Of a stretch of DNA of 64,000 nt, positions 1-9,580 are shown piece after piece (the first letter of the stretch is position 1; every line of letters starts with the position of its first letter). Both the position numbers and the translations under genes were made by a program. The notes beneath the pieces are model-generated. The model was not told the origin of the DNA, searched no databases, and saw only the letters and a program-made list of their open reading frames with translations. Origin of the DNA: Terribacillus saccharophilus (lineage in GTDB: Bacteria; Bacillota; Bacilli; Bacillales; Amphibacillaceae); the NCBI RefSeq assembly GCF_002272075.1, contig NZ_NPBJ01000005.1:50512-114511 (forward strand). Reading direction: 5' to 3'.

Positions 1-836
1 CGAATGTTGATAACGCGACGTCCTGGCAAGTATCCATGAGCCCCTGCACCAAGTCCATAGTAGAAATCATTATTCCAGTATGCAAGATTATGCTGGCTTT
101 CCTTGCCCGGCAGCGCGAAATTACTTACCTCATATTGTTCTCTGCCATGCGCCTTCATTTCATCGCGCAGCAGATTGTACATATTTGCTTCTAATTCTTC
201 CGGCGCCTTTTTCAATGTACCCTTTTTGTAACGCTGATAAAATACTGTTTTTGGTTCAATCTGAAGTGAGTAAGAAGAATAGTGCGGCAAATCGAACTGC
301 AGGGCTTCTTCCACAGTATGCCCAAACTGCTCCAAAGTTTGTCCCGGCAGTGCATATATCAAGTCGATACTAATATTGTCAAAGCCAGCCTGTTTTAACA
401 GATCAAGACTTTCATATACATGTTTGACTCGATGGACACGGCCGATGGCCTCCAGCAGTTTATCATCAAACACTTGAACGCCAAGGGAGATTCGATCCAC
501 CCCGTAATGCTTAAGCAGCTTTGCCTTCTCTAATGATAAGTCCCCAGGGTTTGCTTCGAATGTATATTCTCTAGCTGCGTGAACATCAAATGCACTGTCA
601 ACACTCTTCAGTACATGCTCCAGCTGCTGCATATTTAATGCCGTAGGTGTACCTCCGCCAACGAAAATCGTGTTCATTTGCTGTCTATTCGGAATATAAT
701 GCTCTATTTCCTTCCGTAATGCTTCTACATATTCATCTGCACTATCTTCACGATAGAAAAACTTCGTAAAGTCACAGTAATGACAAAGTTGTTCACAGAA
801 AGGTATATGAATATAAGCGGATTTCACTTCGTTCAT
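1..836 (-). CDS. hemW: HemW-type radical SAM heme chaperone, 3' end cut by window edge
   Basis: The reading frame runs from an ATG at 836 to the window edge without a stop (278 codons seen). Near the N-terminus is the radical SAM cluster motif CEQLCHYC (CxxxCxxC) inside HIPFCEQLCHYCDF, followed by the GGGTP SAM-binding stretch. Later HNLAYW and GLGAGAHGY are seen; both are typical of the HemW/HemN-like family. HemW is known as a heme-binding chaperone that delivers heme to respiratory enzymes, and is often mis-annotated as coproporphyrinogen oxidase. Two ATGs lie in tandem (839 and 836); the GGAAGGAGG at 844-852 sits better with 836. It follows lepA on the same strand after about 60 bases, as in B. 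subtilis. The C-terminal HemW domain lies outside the window. Confidence 0.93.
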   Translation of the reverse strand, partial: MNEVKSAYIHIPFCEQLCHYCDFTKFFYREDSADEYVEALRKEIEHYIPNRQQMNTIFVGGGTPTALNMQQLEHVLKSVDSAFDVHAAREYTFEANPGDLSLEKAKLLKHYGVDRISLGVQVFDDKLLEAIGRVHRVKHVYESLDLLKQAGFDNISIDLIYALPGQTLEQFGHTVEEALQFDLPHYSSYSLQIEPKTVFYQRYKKGTLKKAPEELEANMYNLLRDEMKAHGREQYEVSNFALPGKESQHNLAYWNNDFYYGLGAGAHGYLPGRRVINI

Positions 837-858
837 CATGCTGCCTCCTTCCGCAATG

Positions 859-891
859 ACAAACCCTTGTCTGATTAAGGACAAGGGTTGT
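859..891 (-). terminator. Intercistronic hairpin between lepA and hemW
   Basis: Read on the minus strand, ACAACCCTTGTC pairs with GACAAGGGTTTGT around an eight-base loop, eight bases after the lepA stop. No long U-tract follows, so it is more likely a partial terminator or mRNA stabiliser than a strong terminator. A very similar hairpin follows mnmA at 37600-37625. Confidence 0.6.
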
Positions 892-898
892 CTGTTAT

Positions 899-2719
899 TT
901 ATTCGTCGTCCATTTGCAGGATGGCCATGAACGCTTCTTGTGGAACTTCCACGGAACCGACCATCTTCATCCGTTTCTTACCTTCTTTTTGCTTTTCAAG
1001 TAATTTACGTTTACGGGATATATCTCCTCCATAACACTTGGACAAGACATTCTTACGCATCGCTTTAATATTGGAACGGGCAACAATCTTATTTCCGATC
1101 GCAGCCTGGACTGGTACTTCGAACTGCTGACGCGGGATTAACGCCTTCAGTTTTTCTACTATTGCTTTACCGCGGTCGAAAGCAAAATCACGGTGTACGA
1201 TGAAGGATAGAGCATCTATCGTGTCGCCATTCAAAAGAATATCCATCTTCTGCAGATCAGATGCCTTGTAACCTACGAGTTCATAATCGAAGCTTGCATA
1301 TCCTTTAGTTTGGGATTTCAGCTGATCGAAGAAGTCATACACGATCTCAGAAAGCGGGATTTCGTATACAACATTTACACGGACATCGTCCAAGTATTGC
1401 ATGTCCTGGAAATCACCGCGTTTCTTCTGGCATAGCTCCATGACTGTACCAACATAATCATTCGGTACCATGATTGTAGCTTTTACATATGGCTCTTGCA
1501 CTTCCGTACGTGATTGTGCATCTGGCAAAGCCGCCGGGTTGTCGACTCGAACTTCGCTGCCATCAGTCATGACGACATTGTAGATAACACTTGGTGCTGT
1601 CGTGATCAAATCAATATTGAATTCACGTTCGATCCGTTCTTGGATGATCTCCATGTGCAAAAGACCAAGGAAACCACAGCGGAATCCGAAGCCAAGTGCC
1701 TGGGATGTCTCAGCTTCATATTGCAAGGAACTATCGTTCAGCTCCAATCGCTCCAGTGCTTCACGCAAATCATTGTAGTTGCTCGCATCAACTGGGAACA
1801 AGCCGCAATAAACCATCGGATTCAAGCGGCGATAGCCGGGAAGTGCCTCACTGGCTGGATTATCAGCTAATGTAATGGTATCCCCTACTCGCGTATCACT
1901 TACGTTTTTAATAGAGGCAGTTAAATAGCCGACATCACCAACGACTAGCTCGTCCTTTTTAACTGGTGACGGATTAAACACACCGACCTCATTGACTTCA
2001 AATTCCTTGCCTGTAGCCATCATGTGGATCTTGTCGCCTACTTTTACTGAACCCTCTTTTATACACGTATACGCAACAACACCGCGATAGGAATCATACA
2101 AAGAGTCAAAGATCAGCCCTTTTAACGGCGCTTCCTCATTCCCTTTCGGTGGCGGAATCCGGTCGACAATTGCCTCTAAAATCTCTTCTATACCGATTCC
2201 TGCTTTAGCTGATGCTAGAATTGCGTCACTCGCATCGATTCCAATAACATCCTCGATTTCCTGTTTAACCCGATCTGGGTCGGCACTCGGTAAATCGATT
2301 TTATTGATGACCGGGATGATTTCCAAGTCATTATCCATCGCCAAGTAAACATTGGCCAATGTTTGGGCTTCGATACCCTGAGCAGCATCCACTACAAGGA
2401 TGGCACCTTCACAGGCTGCCAAACTCCGGGATACCTCATATGTAAAATCGACATGTCCCGGTGTATCTATCAAATGGAATATATATGTCTCACCATTTTC
2501 CCGTTCGTATTCAAGTTGCACTGCATTCAGCTTGATTGTAATGCCGCGCTCTCTTTCCAAATCCATCGCATCCAAATACTGCGCCTTCATTTCACGCGCA
2601 GTAAGAGCTTTCGTCTTCTCCAGAATACGGTCAGCCAGTGTAGACTTCCCGTGATCGATGTGTGCAATGATCGAGAAATTCCGCACATGCTGCTGATTTC
2701 GTCTGTTTGTCTCTACCAA
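899..2719 (-). CDS. lepA: Elongation factor 4 (LepA), ribosome-associated GTPase
   Basis: 606 residues, the usual length for EF4/LepA. The G domain shows G1 AHIDHGKST (residues 19-27), the switch region RERGITI, G3 DTPGH and G4 NKID. EF-G-like domains follow, and the C-terminal LepA domain ends in the conserved [20 protein letters not shown] stretch. LepA is a cytoplasmic translational GTPase linked to 30S maturation and back-translocation. The start is a TTG at 2719 with AGGAG about ten bases upstream. It lies between yqxA and hemW on the same strand, the standard Bacillus arrangement (spoIIP-yqxA-lepA-hemW). Confidence 0.98.
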   Translation of the reverse strand: MVETNRRNQQHVRNFSIIAHIDHGKSTLADRILEKTKALTAREMKAQYLDAMDLERERGITIKLNAVQLEYERENGETYIFHLIDTPGHVDFTYEVSRSLAACEGAILVVDAAQGIEAQTLANVYLAMDNDLEIIPVINKIDLPSADPDRVKQEIEDVIGIDASDAILASAKAGIGIEEILEAIVDRIPPPKGNEEAPLKGLIFDSLYDSYRGVVAYTCIKEGSVKVGDKIHMMATGKEFEVNEVGVFNPSPVKKDELVVGDVGYLTASIKNVSDTRVGDTITLADNPASEALPGYRRLNPMVYCGLFPVDASNYNDLREALERLELNDSSLQYEAETSQALGFGFRCGFLGLLHMEIIQERIEREFNIDLITTAPSVIYNVVMTDGSEVRVDNPAALPDAQSRTEVQEPYVKATIMVPNDYVGTVMELCQKKRGDFQDMQYLDDVRVNVVYEIPLSEIVYDFFDQLKSQTKGYASFDYELVGYKASDLQKMDILLNGDTIDALSFIVHRDFAFDRGKAIVEKLKALIPRQQFEVPVQAAIGNKIVARSNIKAMRKNVLSKCYGGDISRKRKLLEKQKEGKKRMKMVGSVEVPQEAFMAILQMDDE

Positions 2720-2834
2720 TCAAAATCACTCCTAAATTGTCCGAAGCTGCCTATTAAGAAGCAACCGTAACAATAACTAGCATTGATTATAGCAATTGCG
2801 CCCTGTTTATTCAATGTTTTTAAGCGCTTTTGCC

Positions 2835-3152
2835 TCAGCCGAACAAAGCAACGGAAAGCTGTTCAATCGCTGTAATGATGACAGAGCAGATACCTGTGAA
2901 TAGACTTCCAAGTCCGCTTGCCAGCTGCTGGACGATGGAGCTATCTGCTCCTTCATCCGAAACAGGTGCTGTATTTTCAAGCACCGGTTCACTTTTTACA
3001 CCCTCAAATGAGGAAGATGCAGTCAGCTGTCCTTCCTGCTGCTGCACAGCGGGCGGCTGCTCTGCCAGCTGCGCATCCTCTTTTTCCATCCCGATTAAAA
3101 TACCGCCAAAGAACAATGTCAGCATCGTCAGAACAACCACTACATATTTCAT
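2835..3152 (-). CDS. yqxA: YqxA-like small membrane-anchored protein (DUF3679)
   Basis: 105 residues with one N-terminal hydrophobic segment (about residues 4-21), a polar acidic middle, and a second hydrophobic stretch near the C-terminus (GLGSLFTGICSVIITAIEQL). Sequence alone says little, but in B. subtilis yqxA lies exactly between spoIIP and lepA, so the assignment rests mostly on position. The ATG overlaps the spoIIP stop by four bases (ATGA), so the two are probably translationally coupled. Function is unknown; coupling to a sporulation gene suggests expression in the same compartment. The name is fairly sure from context, the role is not. Confidence 0.75.
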   Translation of the reverse strand: MKYVVVVLTMLTLFFGGILIGMEKEDAQLAEQPPAVQQQEGQLTASSSFEGVKSEPVLENTAPVSDEGADSSIVQQLASGLGSLFTGICSVIITAIEQLSVALFG

Positions 3153-4354
3153 TCCGCTTGTCCTCCTTGAACTTTTTCTGCTTCCCAGTAATAATCCGCA
3201 AATATCTCCGCAAACAATTCTGCTGTCCGTGTTGCTTCATCCAATGTATTCTCCACTCCCCCTATTTCCAGAAGAGCTGCTTTGTCAGAAACATCCTGAT
3301 TATAAACGCCGTCGACCCCTGCACCTTTTTTCGTGATGACACCCCTACTTAAGCCGGGATAGTTCTCTTCAATCTTCTTGTGCAGATCCGATGCCAGCTT
3401 CAAGTTCTTTTCATATTCTTTATTCTCCGCACCGACGACGAATACGACCTTTGCATATGTTTTACCGTCGATCTCTTTGGTGGTGTCTTTCCGTTGCAAG
3501 CTATCCCGATGAATATCGAAAACGAAGGAAACATCTTTATTTTCAGCTACAGCAGCTTCAACTACTCCTCTTGAAGCATCATAAGATTGGTGGTAAGCCA
3601 TGCCATTTTCATTTAGAATAGCTCCTATATCTGTCTGGTCAGCTATCGTACCGATACCGAGCTCTTCCAGTCGTTTCGCCATCGCCTCACCAGCATCGGT
3701 GACATTAGCATTTTTGTTATAAGCATTGTCTTTCTGTTCTGCATCCAACGACGGCAAATAAGACTCTTGATTATGCGTGTAATAGATATAAACAACATCT
3801 TTATCACCCGTTGAAGGTGCAGGCTCCTCATCTTTTTGTTCTTGACTATCCTCAGGTGGATTCTGAGCTTCTTCTGGCGGTGTCTCTTCTTCCTTATCTT
3901 CTGTTGGCTCTTCCTCGATAACATGATCTGGCTGAGCCGACTCAATTGGCAGGTTCGTATAGTTTGTCCCTTCTCCCGCAATGACGATCTGGTTTTCATA
4001 TAAAGAGAAGCCTGGAATCTCGGAACCGAGCAATGTGCGCGGGTCATCCGGTTTAATTGTTGTCAGCATTTGCATAAGAACGGCTGAAAGTTGGATTGAA
4101 GGAGCTTCTTCTGGTCTAACACTTTCGAAAATCTTGTTTTCGTTACCGAGTATATGCAGATAAATGCTGCTGTCTAGCTGCCTTGTCCATTCTGTGATCG
4201 CTTGAGAGGACAGCCGGTATGCCGGTCCAGCGGAAGTTAGCGCCGCTATACCAGTTAATAGAAAAAGGATGGAGCCGACAAGTATGAGTGTCCGCTTATA
4301 TATGAAAAGTACGCCTGAACGCTTTCGCTTATAGCTGTTCTTCTTTTTTCCCAA
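3149..4354 (-). CDS. spoIIP: Stage II sporulation protein P, engulfment amidase
   Basis: 401 residues. One transmembrane anchor lies near residues 20-42, then an exported part with a Glu/Pro-rich linker (about 145-185), then the SpoIIP amidase/endopeptidase domain. Candidate zinc-site residues are the His of YYTHNQES, the His of FDIHRD and the Glu of LLEIGGVENT. In the family, SpoIIP works with SpoIID and SpoIIM to thin septal peptidoglycan and drive engulfment in the mother cell. The start is a TTG at 4354 with GAGGAG eight bases before it. gpr lies 85 bases upstream on the same strand, so read-through from the gpr promoter is possible, as reported for B. subtilis. Confidence 0.96.
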   Translation of the reverse strand: MGKKKNSYKRKRSGVLFIYKRTLILVGSILFLLTGIAALTSAGPAYRLSSQAITEWTRQLDSSIYLHILGNENKIFESVRPEEAPSIQLSAVLMQMLTTIKPDDPRTLLGSEIPGFSLYENQIVIAGEGTNYTNLPIESAQPDHVIEEEPTEDKEEETPPEEAQNPPEDSQEQKDEEPAPSTGDKDVVYIYYTHNQESYLPSLDAEQKDNAYNKNANVTDAGEAMAKRLEELGIGTIADQTDIGAILNENGMAYHQSYDASRGVVEAAVAENKDVSFVFDIHRDSLQRKDTTKEIDGKTYAKVVFVVGAENKEYEKNLKLASDLHKKIEENYPGLSRGVITKKGAGVDGVYNQDVSDKAALLEIGGVENTLDEATRTAELFAEIFADYYWEAEKVQGGQAE

Positions 4355-4439
4355 GAAAGAAGCTCCTCTCTTTTTGAATCTAGTTGAACTCTACTAGAAT
4401 CTATGAGAGAGAAGCTTGAAGTAGAACCTCTGAAAGAAA

Positions 4440-5525
4440 TCAGCGTGTGTAATCCGAGAGATTTGCCGGATTGACCTTTTCATGAAGAGCGCCATTAATG
4501 CCAGCTGCAATGACATGAGCCATATCGGCAATAAACCCATCTACTTCCTTCGGTGTTACCATAAGGTTAGACCCAAGCGGCGTCAGCACTTCATGAATTA
4601 GCTGACGTTTCTCTTCTTCAGCAAGACCGCCAACCATTCCGAATATTGCCTGCCGCTGCTCCTCGTTCGGCAGATCTTCTTCTGTAAGTTCCTTTTTCCC
4701 AAATCGCATACCTGCAGGTACAAGTGCTTTAGAAGGCTTATCCTTCTCATTCCACTCTCTGCCGAAATGCTTGAAGAGGTAATCGATAGTATCACTCGTA
4801 ATTGTCACCGCATCGACAACTGTAGGAACGCCAATACTGAAAACAGGAATACCAAGTGTTTCTTTGCTCAGCTCTTTCCGTTTATTGCCCACACCTGAGC
4901 CTGGATGGATGCCTGTGTCGGATAACTGGATTGTACTATTCACGCGACTGACCGAACGAGCAGCTAAAGCATCCACCGCTATGACAAAGTCTGGCTTCGT
5001 TTTTTCGATAATCCCATGGATAAGGGTGCTTGTTTCGATTCCAGTAGTACCCATTACGCCCGGCGATACTGCAGAAACCGGCCGGTAACCTTCTTCCACT
5101 GATTCAGGCTGCAGCTTGAATAAATGATTAGTGACCATGATTTTCTCAATCACTTCCGGTCCTAAAGCATCCGGTGTTACATTCCAGTTTCCCAGTCCGA
5201 CTATCAAACCAGTCGCATCCGTAGGAATGTTGTTTTCAGCCAGCATTTGTTCCAGCTCCTTGGCAAGTACAAGCGCTGTCTCTTCTTCCTGTTTTGTATC
5301 CTGATTCTTTATTGCATCCGTATGAATCGTAATATAGATACCTGGTTTCTTCCCTATCTGCTTTGATCCTTCTTCGTTCACTTGTACATAATTAACGGTG
5401 ATACCTTCTGTTTTTTTCTCTGTCACAGAGATACCTGCTGCCGTTCCCTGTTTCTGTTCACTCGATGTATATAGATCCTTTGCTTCAATAGCTAAATCTG
5501 TCCGTACTTGCAGCTGCTTAATCAA
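4440..5525 (-). CDS. gpr: GPR germination protease (SASP endopeptidase)
   Basis: GPR degrades the small acid-soluble proteins that coat spore DNA, early in germination. It is made in the forespore as a zymogen. The sequence shows the propeptide-type start ([17 protein letters not shown]) and the family core blocks [31 protein letters not shown] and [16 protein letters not shown] chose the TTG at 5525 (361 residues) because GGAGG lies seven bases before it. The in-frame ATG at 5531 abuts that ribosome site, and longer starts have none. A good sigma-G promoter lies just upstream (5559-5588). spoIIP follows on the same strand. Confidence 0.95.
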   Translation of the reverse strand: MIKQLQVRTDLAIEAKDLYTSSEQKQGTAAGISVTEKKTEGITVNYVQVNEEGSKQIGKKPGIYITIHTDAIKNQDTKQEEETALVLAKELEQMLAENNIPTDATGLIVGLGNWNVTPDALGPEVIEKIMVTNHLFKLQPESVEEGYRPVSAVSPGVMGTTGIETSTLIHGIIEKTKPDFVIAVDALAARSVSRVNSTIQLSDTGIHPGSGVGNKRKELSKETLGIPVFSIGVPTVVDAVTITSDTIDYLFKHFGREWNEKDKPSKALVPAGMRFGKKELTEEDLPNEEQRQAIFGMVGGLAEEEKRQLIHEVLTPLGSNLMVTPKEVDGFIADMAHVIAAGINGALHEKVNPANLSDYTR

Positions 5526-5558
5526 AACCATCCCTCCACTTTTCACAAATGTCAGCAT

Positions 5559-5588
5559 TAGCATAAGCAGATTAACAGCAAATCATAC
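5559..5588 (-). promoter_or_regulatory. Probable sigma-G promoter of gpr
   Basis: On the minus strand GTATGA (5588-5583), 17 bases, then TATGCTA (5565-5559). This fits the sigma-G pattern GHATR / CATnHTA with one mismatch in the -10. It lies 33 bases before the chosen gpr start, and gpr is a known forespore (sigma-G/F) gene in Bacillus. Confidence 0.6.
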
Positions 5589-5618
5589 GAAAAGTGACAC
5601 CTTCAGCGAAAAGAATTG

Positions 5619-5647
5619 TTGAAAACATCGCTCCGCTTTGGTACAAT
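5619..5647 (+). promoter_or_regulatory. Sigma-A promoter of rpsT
   Basis: TTGAAA (5619-5624), exactly 17 bases, then TACAAT (5642-5647), 43 bases before the rpsT start. It is the only near-consensus pair in the gap between the divergent gpr and rpsT. Confidence 0.75.
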
Positions 5648-5689
5648 GGCTTTTGTTGTAAGATGAAATGTGCCGGAGGTGAAACAAAC

Positions 5690-5956
5690 ATGGCAAATAT
5701 TAAATCAGCGATTAAACGCGTTCGTGTAAACAACGATAGCCGTCTAAGAAACCAAGCTTTGAAAAGCGACTTGCGTACTGCAGTGAAACACGTGGAAACA
5801 GCTGTTTCCAACAACGATGCTGCAACTGCTAAAACAGCTCTTCTAACAGCTTCAAGCAAAATTGATAAAGCTGCACAAAGTGGTGTCATCCACCGCAACA
5901 AAGCTAACCGTCAGAAGTCTAACTTGACTAAAAAAGTTAACGCTATTGGCGCATAA
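5690..5956 (+). CDS. rpsT: 30S ribosomal protein S20
   Basis: 88 basic residues beginning MANIKSAIKRVRVN, with the conserved GVIHRNKANRQKSNL block near the C-terminus, both diagnostic of bacterial S20. S20 binds 16S rRNA early in 30S assembly. CGGAGG lies ten bases before the ATG at 5690. A longer in-frame start upstream (5594) lacks a ribosome site and would overlap the promoter. The gene is monocistronic, with its own promoter and a strong terminator, and is convergent with holA, as in B. subtilis. Confidence 0.98.
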   Translation: MANIKSAIKRVRVNNDSRLRNQALKSDLRTAVKHVETAVSNNDAATAKTALLTASSKIDKAAQSGVIHRNKANRQKSNLTKKVNAIGA

Positions 5957-5968
5957 TATGCTTAGAAG

Positions 5969-5997
5969 AACGATTCCTTTAGAAGGAATCGTTTTTT
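5969..5997 (+). terminator. Intrinsic terminator of rpsT
   Basis: AACGATTCC / GGAATCGTT with a seven-base loop followed by six T residues in total, 12 bases after the rpsT stop. Confidence 0.9.
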
Positions 5998-6001
5998 AAT
6001 A

Positions 6002-6042
6002 GAAAAAAGCCCGGCGGTTTATTAAATCATCCGGGCTTTTTT
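6002..6042 (-). terminator. Intrinsic terminator of holA, overlapping its stop codon
   Basis: On the minus strand AAAGCCCGG pairs with CCGGGCTTT followed by further T residues. The 5' arm encodes the last holA codons and the TAA (6024-6022) lies in the loop. Confidence 0.85.
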
Positions 6043-7059
6043 TCGTATTGTCACTATTTGCTGAAGTAAAAGTTCAAACGCTAGGTTCTTTTCCATACGT
6101 CCCTGCTTCAAATCTGCATCCGTTTCGGCAGCTAGAAATAGAATATGTTTCAATTCTTCTTCTGAGAAGTGCGCTTCCCGCTTTAAAGCAAGCTTAATCA
6201 CAAATGGATGAACCTTTGTTACTTCTGCCATCTTCGCTTGATTATACCCTTTATGCTTCAGAAGCTTTACATGCAGAATTGTCCTGAACTGGGAAGCAAG
6301 CAGTGCTATCAAGGCAATCGGTTCTTCCTTCAATTTGATCAAATCATGGAAGATGTAAATCGCCTTCGCCAGGTCACCAGCCATTAGGCTGTCAACCAGC
6401 TTTAATCCAGAGCTTGTCTGCTGATGGGAAACAAGTGATTCCGCAATCTCCAAAGTTATTTTACTTCCTTCACCCGCATAGAGCGCAAGCTTCTCAATTT
6501 CTCCGCGCAGCATAGAAAGATCGGTTCCAGCCTCCTGGATGAGCAAATCCGCGACTTCATCCTCCAGCACAATTTGATGCTCCTTGCTTAACGTAACGAT
6601 CCAATCTGATAAATCCCATTCTTTTACCGGCAGACAGGCGACAGCTTGTCCTGTCTTTTTAATGCTTTTAATGATTTTCTTGCGCTCATCCACCTTCTCA
6701 TATGGAGCTAACAAAACGAGTGTCGTCCATGCTGCTGGATTTTCTACATACTGCTCCAAGCTTTCCAAACGATGGTCCACTGCGGACTTATCCGGCTTTG
6801 CTTTCAGAAAGAAAGGATGATAAGCAAGTATTAATTTTTGTTCACTGAAAAAAGGATATTCCTCTGCATCGGCAATGACTTCCTGGATTGGGGTTTCCTC
6901 CAAATCATAGACGGAAACATTTGTTCCATCGGAAAGGGCGAACTGTTTCTCTATTTTTTCCTTTATATCCTGCATGAAATAAGACTCCGTACCATATAGT
7001 AAGTATATAGGTGAAAAATCCTTTTTCTTGATTGCTTTTAAAGCGTCAGTATATGACAT
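6022..7059 (-). CDS. holA: DNA polymerase III subunit delta
   Basis: 345 residues, the usual delta size. The start MSYTDALKAIKKKDFSPIYL and the YLLYGTESYFM block match the N-terminal AAA+-like fold of HolA. Further family stretches are SVYDLEETPIQEV and the C-terminal collar region ending LAFELLLQQIV. Delta opens the beta sliding clamp within the clamp-loader complex. The gene stands alone between the comE locus and rpsT, as in Bacillus (yqeN). A candidate promoter lies at 7089-7117. Its stop codon falls inside its terminator. Confidence 0.95.
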   Translation of the reverse strand: MSYTDALKAIKKKDFSPIYLLYGTESYFMQDIKEKIEKQFALSDGTNVSVYDLEETPIQEVIADAEEYPFFSEQKLILAYHPFFLKAKPDKSAVDHRLESLEQYVENPAAWTTLVLLAPYEKVDERKKIIKSIKKTGQAVACLPVKEWDLSDWIVTLSKEHQIVLEDEVADLLIQEAGTDLSMLRGEIEKLALYAGEGSKITLEIAESLVSHQQTSSGLKLVDSLMAGDLAKAIYIFHDLIKLKEEPIALIALLASQFRTILHVKLLKHKGYNQAKMAEVTKVHPFVIKLALKREAHFSEEELKHILFLAAETDADLKQGRMEKNLAFELLLQQIVTIRKKARMI

Positions 7060-7088
7060 GTTCTCACTCCTACGTAATCCTACTGTTT

Positions 7089-7117
7089 ATCGTATCGGCA
7101 AATAGGAATTAACGCAA
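7089..7117 (-). promoter_or_regulatory. Candidate sigma-A promoter of holA
   Basis: On the minus strand TTGCGT (7117-7112), 17 bases, TACGAT (7094-7089), about 30 bases before the holA ATG. Each hexamer matches consensus at four of six positions. Confidence 0.45.
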
Positions 7118-7119
7118 GG

Positions 7120-7290
7120 TGGAACAGAGGAGAACAATTGAATGTTCCCCCCCAATCTATATGAACGCTCTTGTTAGCCAGCTCCGGAGGCTGTAACGCT
7201 AAGCGGTGTTTTCTTACCTCTAGGTTATCCTGATAGCACTCAGGTTATAGGTGACAACTCTTGCTAATCGAGGTAAGTAACTGTTGCCTT
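7120..7290. other. Gene-free gap rich in inverted repeats, candidate structured RNA
   Basis: The 268 bases between the comEC stop and the holA start hold no credible reading frame. Several pairings are visible. CTTACCTC (7213-7220) pairs perfectly with GAGGTAAG (7270-7277) and encloses CCTGA/TCAGG (7229-7233/7240-7244). GTTA..CAGC pairs with GCTG..TAAC (7173-7197). On the minus strand GGGGGGAACA pairs with TGTTCTCCTC around 7127-7153. Either strand could carry the RNA. I could not match it to a known riboswitch or ncRNA family. Confidence 0.35.
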
Positions 7291-7327
7291 TGGTAAGTTC
7301 ATTTGCCTCATTTATAACTACCGTATC

Positions 7328-9580
7328 TTATGGAAGGAACGGGCTAAATGTGCCTGTCTTTCCTGAGAAGGCATAGACGACCGCCCCATCCGTATCTGTA
7401 CGCCAGATATGGATGTTTTGTTGTAACAAGCTATCCACCACCTCTGGAGACGGATGACCATATCGGTTGTTCCTTCCAGCAGAAACTAGCGCTGTCTCCG
7501 GCTTCAAATGCTGAAGAAATACTCGGTCAGTCGATGTATCGCTGCCATGATGTCCAACCTTCAACACATCTGCTCGTAAAGACGGATATCGCCGGATGAT
7601 TTCCTTTTCTTCCTCTTTACCAATATCCCCGGTAAAAAGCCAGCTCTTCCCGCCTAGCATCGTATACATGACAAGCGAATTCTTGTTTGGATCCTTTTTA
7701 TCGCGGAAAGGAGCCAGTAGCTGAATTTCCCAGCCTGGTAGACGGATCATCTCTCCAACTTTCCAAGGAATTATCTTTGTATCCGAATTCCATAGGTTAG
7801 CCTTTGAACGGTCAAAATAGACCGATGTACGCACCCATTCCACATGCAACTCCTCTGTCAGCTTGCCGATACTCCCGATATGATCATGATCTGCATGCGT
7901 TGCAAAGATGCCATCCACTTTAACAATCCCTCGCTCATACAGATATGGTTTGATAACTTGTTCGAAATTCTTATCAGTTGGCTGAAAGTCCATTCCGATA
8001 CTGCCAGCAGCATCAATTAAATAAACACCTCTTCGATAAGGCAATTCAATGACAAACGCATCTCCTTGCCCGATATCAAGCATAGTTACATATCCTGTAC
8101 TGCTTGTATACGGCAACAATACTGCCGCAAGCGGAATTGAGGTGAGCAAAGCCCCATACCAAAGAGCCTTTCTTCGCCTTCCTTCTTCCCATGCAGAACA
8201 AAATAAAATAAGAACTAAAAAATATAGCAGGGAGATACCCATCGGAAGCTCCCCTGTCACCCAAGGATAAAAGGCTATACTATCTATCCATTCGATAATG
8301 CGAATCACTAATTCATTGATAAATCGAAAACTTTCTCCGAGGATAGCAGCAAATCGTGGCAAAGGATACAGCAGAATACTGATTAGCAATAAAAGCGGAA
8401 TGGCAATAAAGGTATAAAATGGAATAGCAAAAAGGTTCATCAAAACAGACAATGGATTTAGGAAATAAAATTGGGAGACCTGCAGAGGAAGGATGACAAG
8501 CTGGCTTAATAGGCTTGTTTCCAGCAGTGCGCTGATAAAGGAACCAGTGTATAACCGGACTGACAATAAAAGTGCCAAGCTGACTAGAAACGAAAATTGG
8601 AAACCAATATGGTACAGATAATGTGGATCGAGTACGAGTAGAAGTATGAAAACTATACTGATACTATCAATAATCGGCAGCTTAACCTTAAATCGCATAA
8701 GCAGCATAATGAGCATTACCATTAAAGCAGAACGCCATACCGAAGGCTCACCACCCGCAAATACAGGATAAACAGCCAGGAAGACAAATAAAAACCAATA
8801 GGTCTTTTCAATCGTGAGAATTTGTAGTTTTGTGAGGAGAAAGAAGAGGATCGCAGAAAATAATGCTATATGCATGCCGCTGATAGCAAGGATATGAGAT
8901 AAGCTCCAGCGGTTGAACAGCTCCACCGTTTCCTCATCTAAATTGCTATCTTCCCCCGCTATCATCGCCTGTACCCACGCAGCGGTATGAGAATCAAGGA
9001 TCTTATCAGTTTTATGCAAAAACGAAGTTCGCGCCTTTAGCAACTGACCGAGTTGTGATGTTCCAGTACAAGAGATATCCCCCAGATTCTGAAGTTCTAA
9101 CTCATAAAAGATACCTTGCTGTCGTAAATAGTGTTGAAAGTTAAATTGTCCTGGGTTAGTGGCAGGTTCAGGCTGTGCAAGACTGCCATTAATGACACAT
9201 TGAGCTCCAGCAGATAAACCAGATACAGTTTCATGTTCTTCTTGTTTGAAATATGTCACCAGGATAGAGACCGAACCAGAAGCATCTTTTGCAGTGAATT
9301 GAATTCGTTCTTTTGTTTCGGAGAGATCTGATATAGAGGAAGTAAGCTGAATCGGCTCATCGAGCGGCAGTTGGGGAGGCATCTCTTGTCCGAGGATACT
9401 GTTGGCGAAAAATAAAAGAGAAGCAATCGAAGACAGAAGCAGGAGCGGAAATTGGATACGTTTTGTGTAATATAACAGGCTCAGCCAAACAAGTATGACT
9501 AGCAGTACCGAAAAATGTAAGGAATGCGCCAGCATCCCGCCAAGGGCTGCCAGCGCAACAATATGCCATCTACCAATCAT
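7328..9580 (-). CDS. comEC: ComEC DNA-uptake channel protein
   Basis: 750 residues in three parts. The N-terminal part has membrane segments and a soluble OB-like region (about 60-190). A central polytopic competence domain runs to about residue 490. The C-terminal metallo-beta-lactamase-like domain carries FATHADHDHIG and VGHHGSDTSTD. ComEC forms the channel for single-stranded transforming DNA across the membrane, and the C-terminal domain is proposed to be the nuclease. The ATG overlaps the comEB stop (ATGA), giving the usual comEA-comEB-comEC operon. No frameshift or lost motif is visible, so the uptake route looks functional. Confidence 0.97.
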   Translation of the reverse strand: MIGRWHIVALAALGGMLAHSLHFSVLLVILVWLSLLYYTKRIQFPLLLLSSIASLLFFANSILGQEMPPQLPLDEPIQLTSSISDLSETKERIQFTAKDASGSVSILVTYFKQEEHETVSGLSAGAQCVINGSLAQPEPATNPGQFNFQHYLRQQGIFYELELQNLGDISCTGTSQLGQLLKARTSFLHKTDKILDSHTAAWVQAMIAGEDSNLDEETVELFNRWSLSHILAISGMHIALFSAILFFLLTKLQILTIEKTYWFLFVFLAVYPVFAGGEPSVWRSALMVMLIMLLMRFKVKLPIIDSISIVFILLLVLDPHYLYHIGFQFSFLVSLALLLSVRLYTGSFISALLETSLLSQLVILPLQVSQFYFLNPLSVLMNLFAIPFYTFIAIPLLLLISILLYPLPRFAAILGESFRFINELVIRIIEWIDSIAFYPWVTGELPMGISLLYFLVLILFCSAWEEGRRRKALWYGALLTSIPLAAVLLPYTSSTGYVTMLDIGQGDAFVIELPYRRGVYLIDAAGSIGMDFQPTDKNFEQVIKPYLYERGIVKVDGIFATHADHDHIGSIGKLTEELHVEWVRTSVYFDRSKANLWNSDTKIIPWKVGEMIRLPGWEIQLLAPFRDKKDPNKNSLVMYTMLGGKSWLFTGDIGKEEEKEIIRRYPSLRADVLKVGHHGSDTSTDRVFLQHLKPETALVSAGRNNRYGHPSPEVVDSLLQQNIHIWRTDTDGAVVYAFSGKTGTFSPFLP

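Noticed and set aside
4355..4439. Sigma-E promoter before spoIIP
   Set aside because: A CATAGATT word is present but the -35 is weak; an imperfect inverted repeat there is too short to call.
7120..7290. Idea that the holA-comEC gap is a c-di-AMP (ydaO) riboswitch
   Set aside because: A few similar G-rich words are present but the ordered conserved blocks are not, and the following gene holA is not a usual target.
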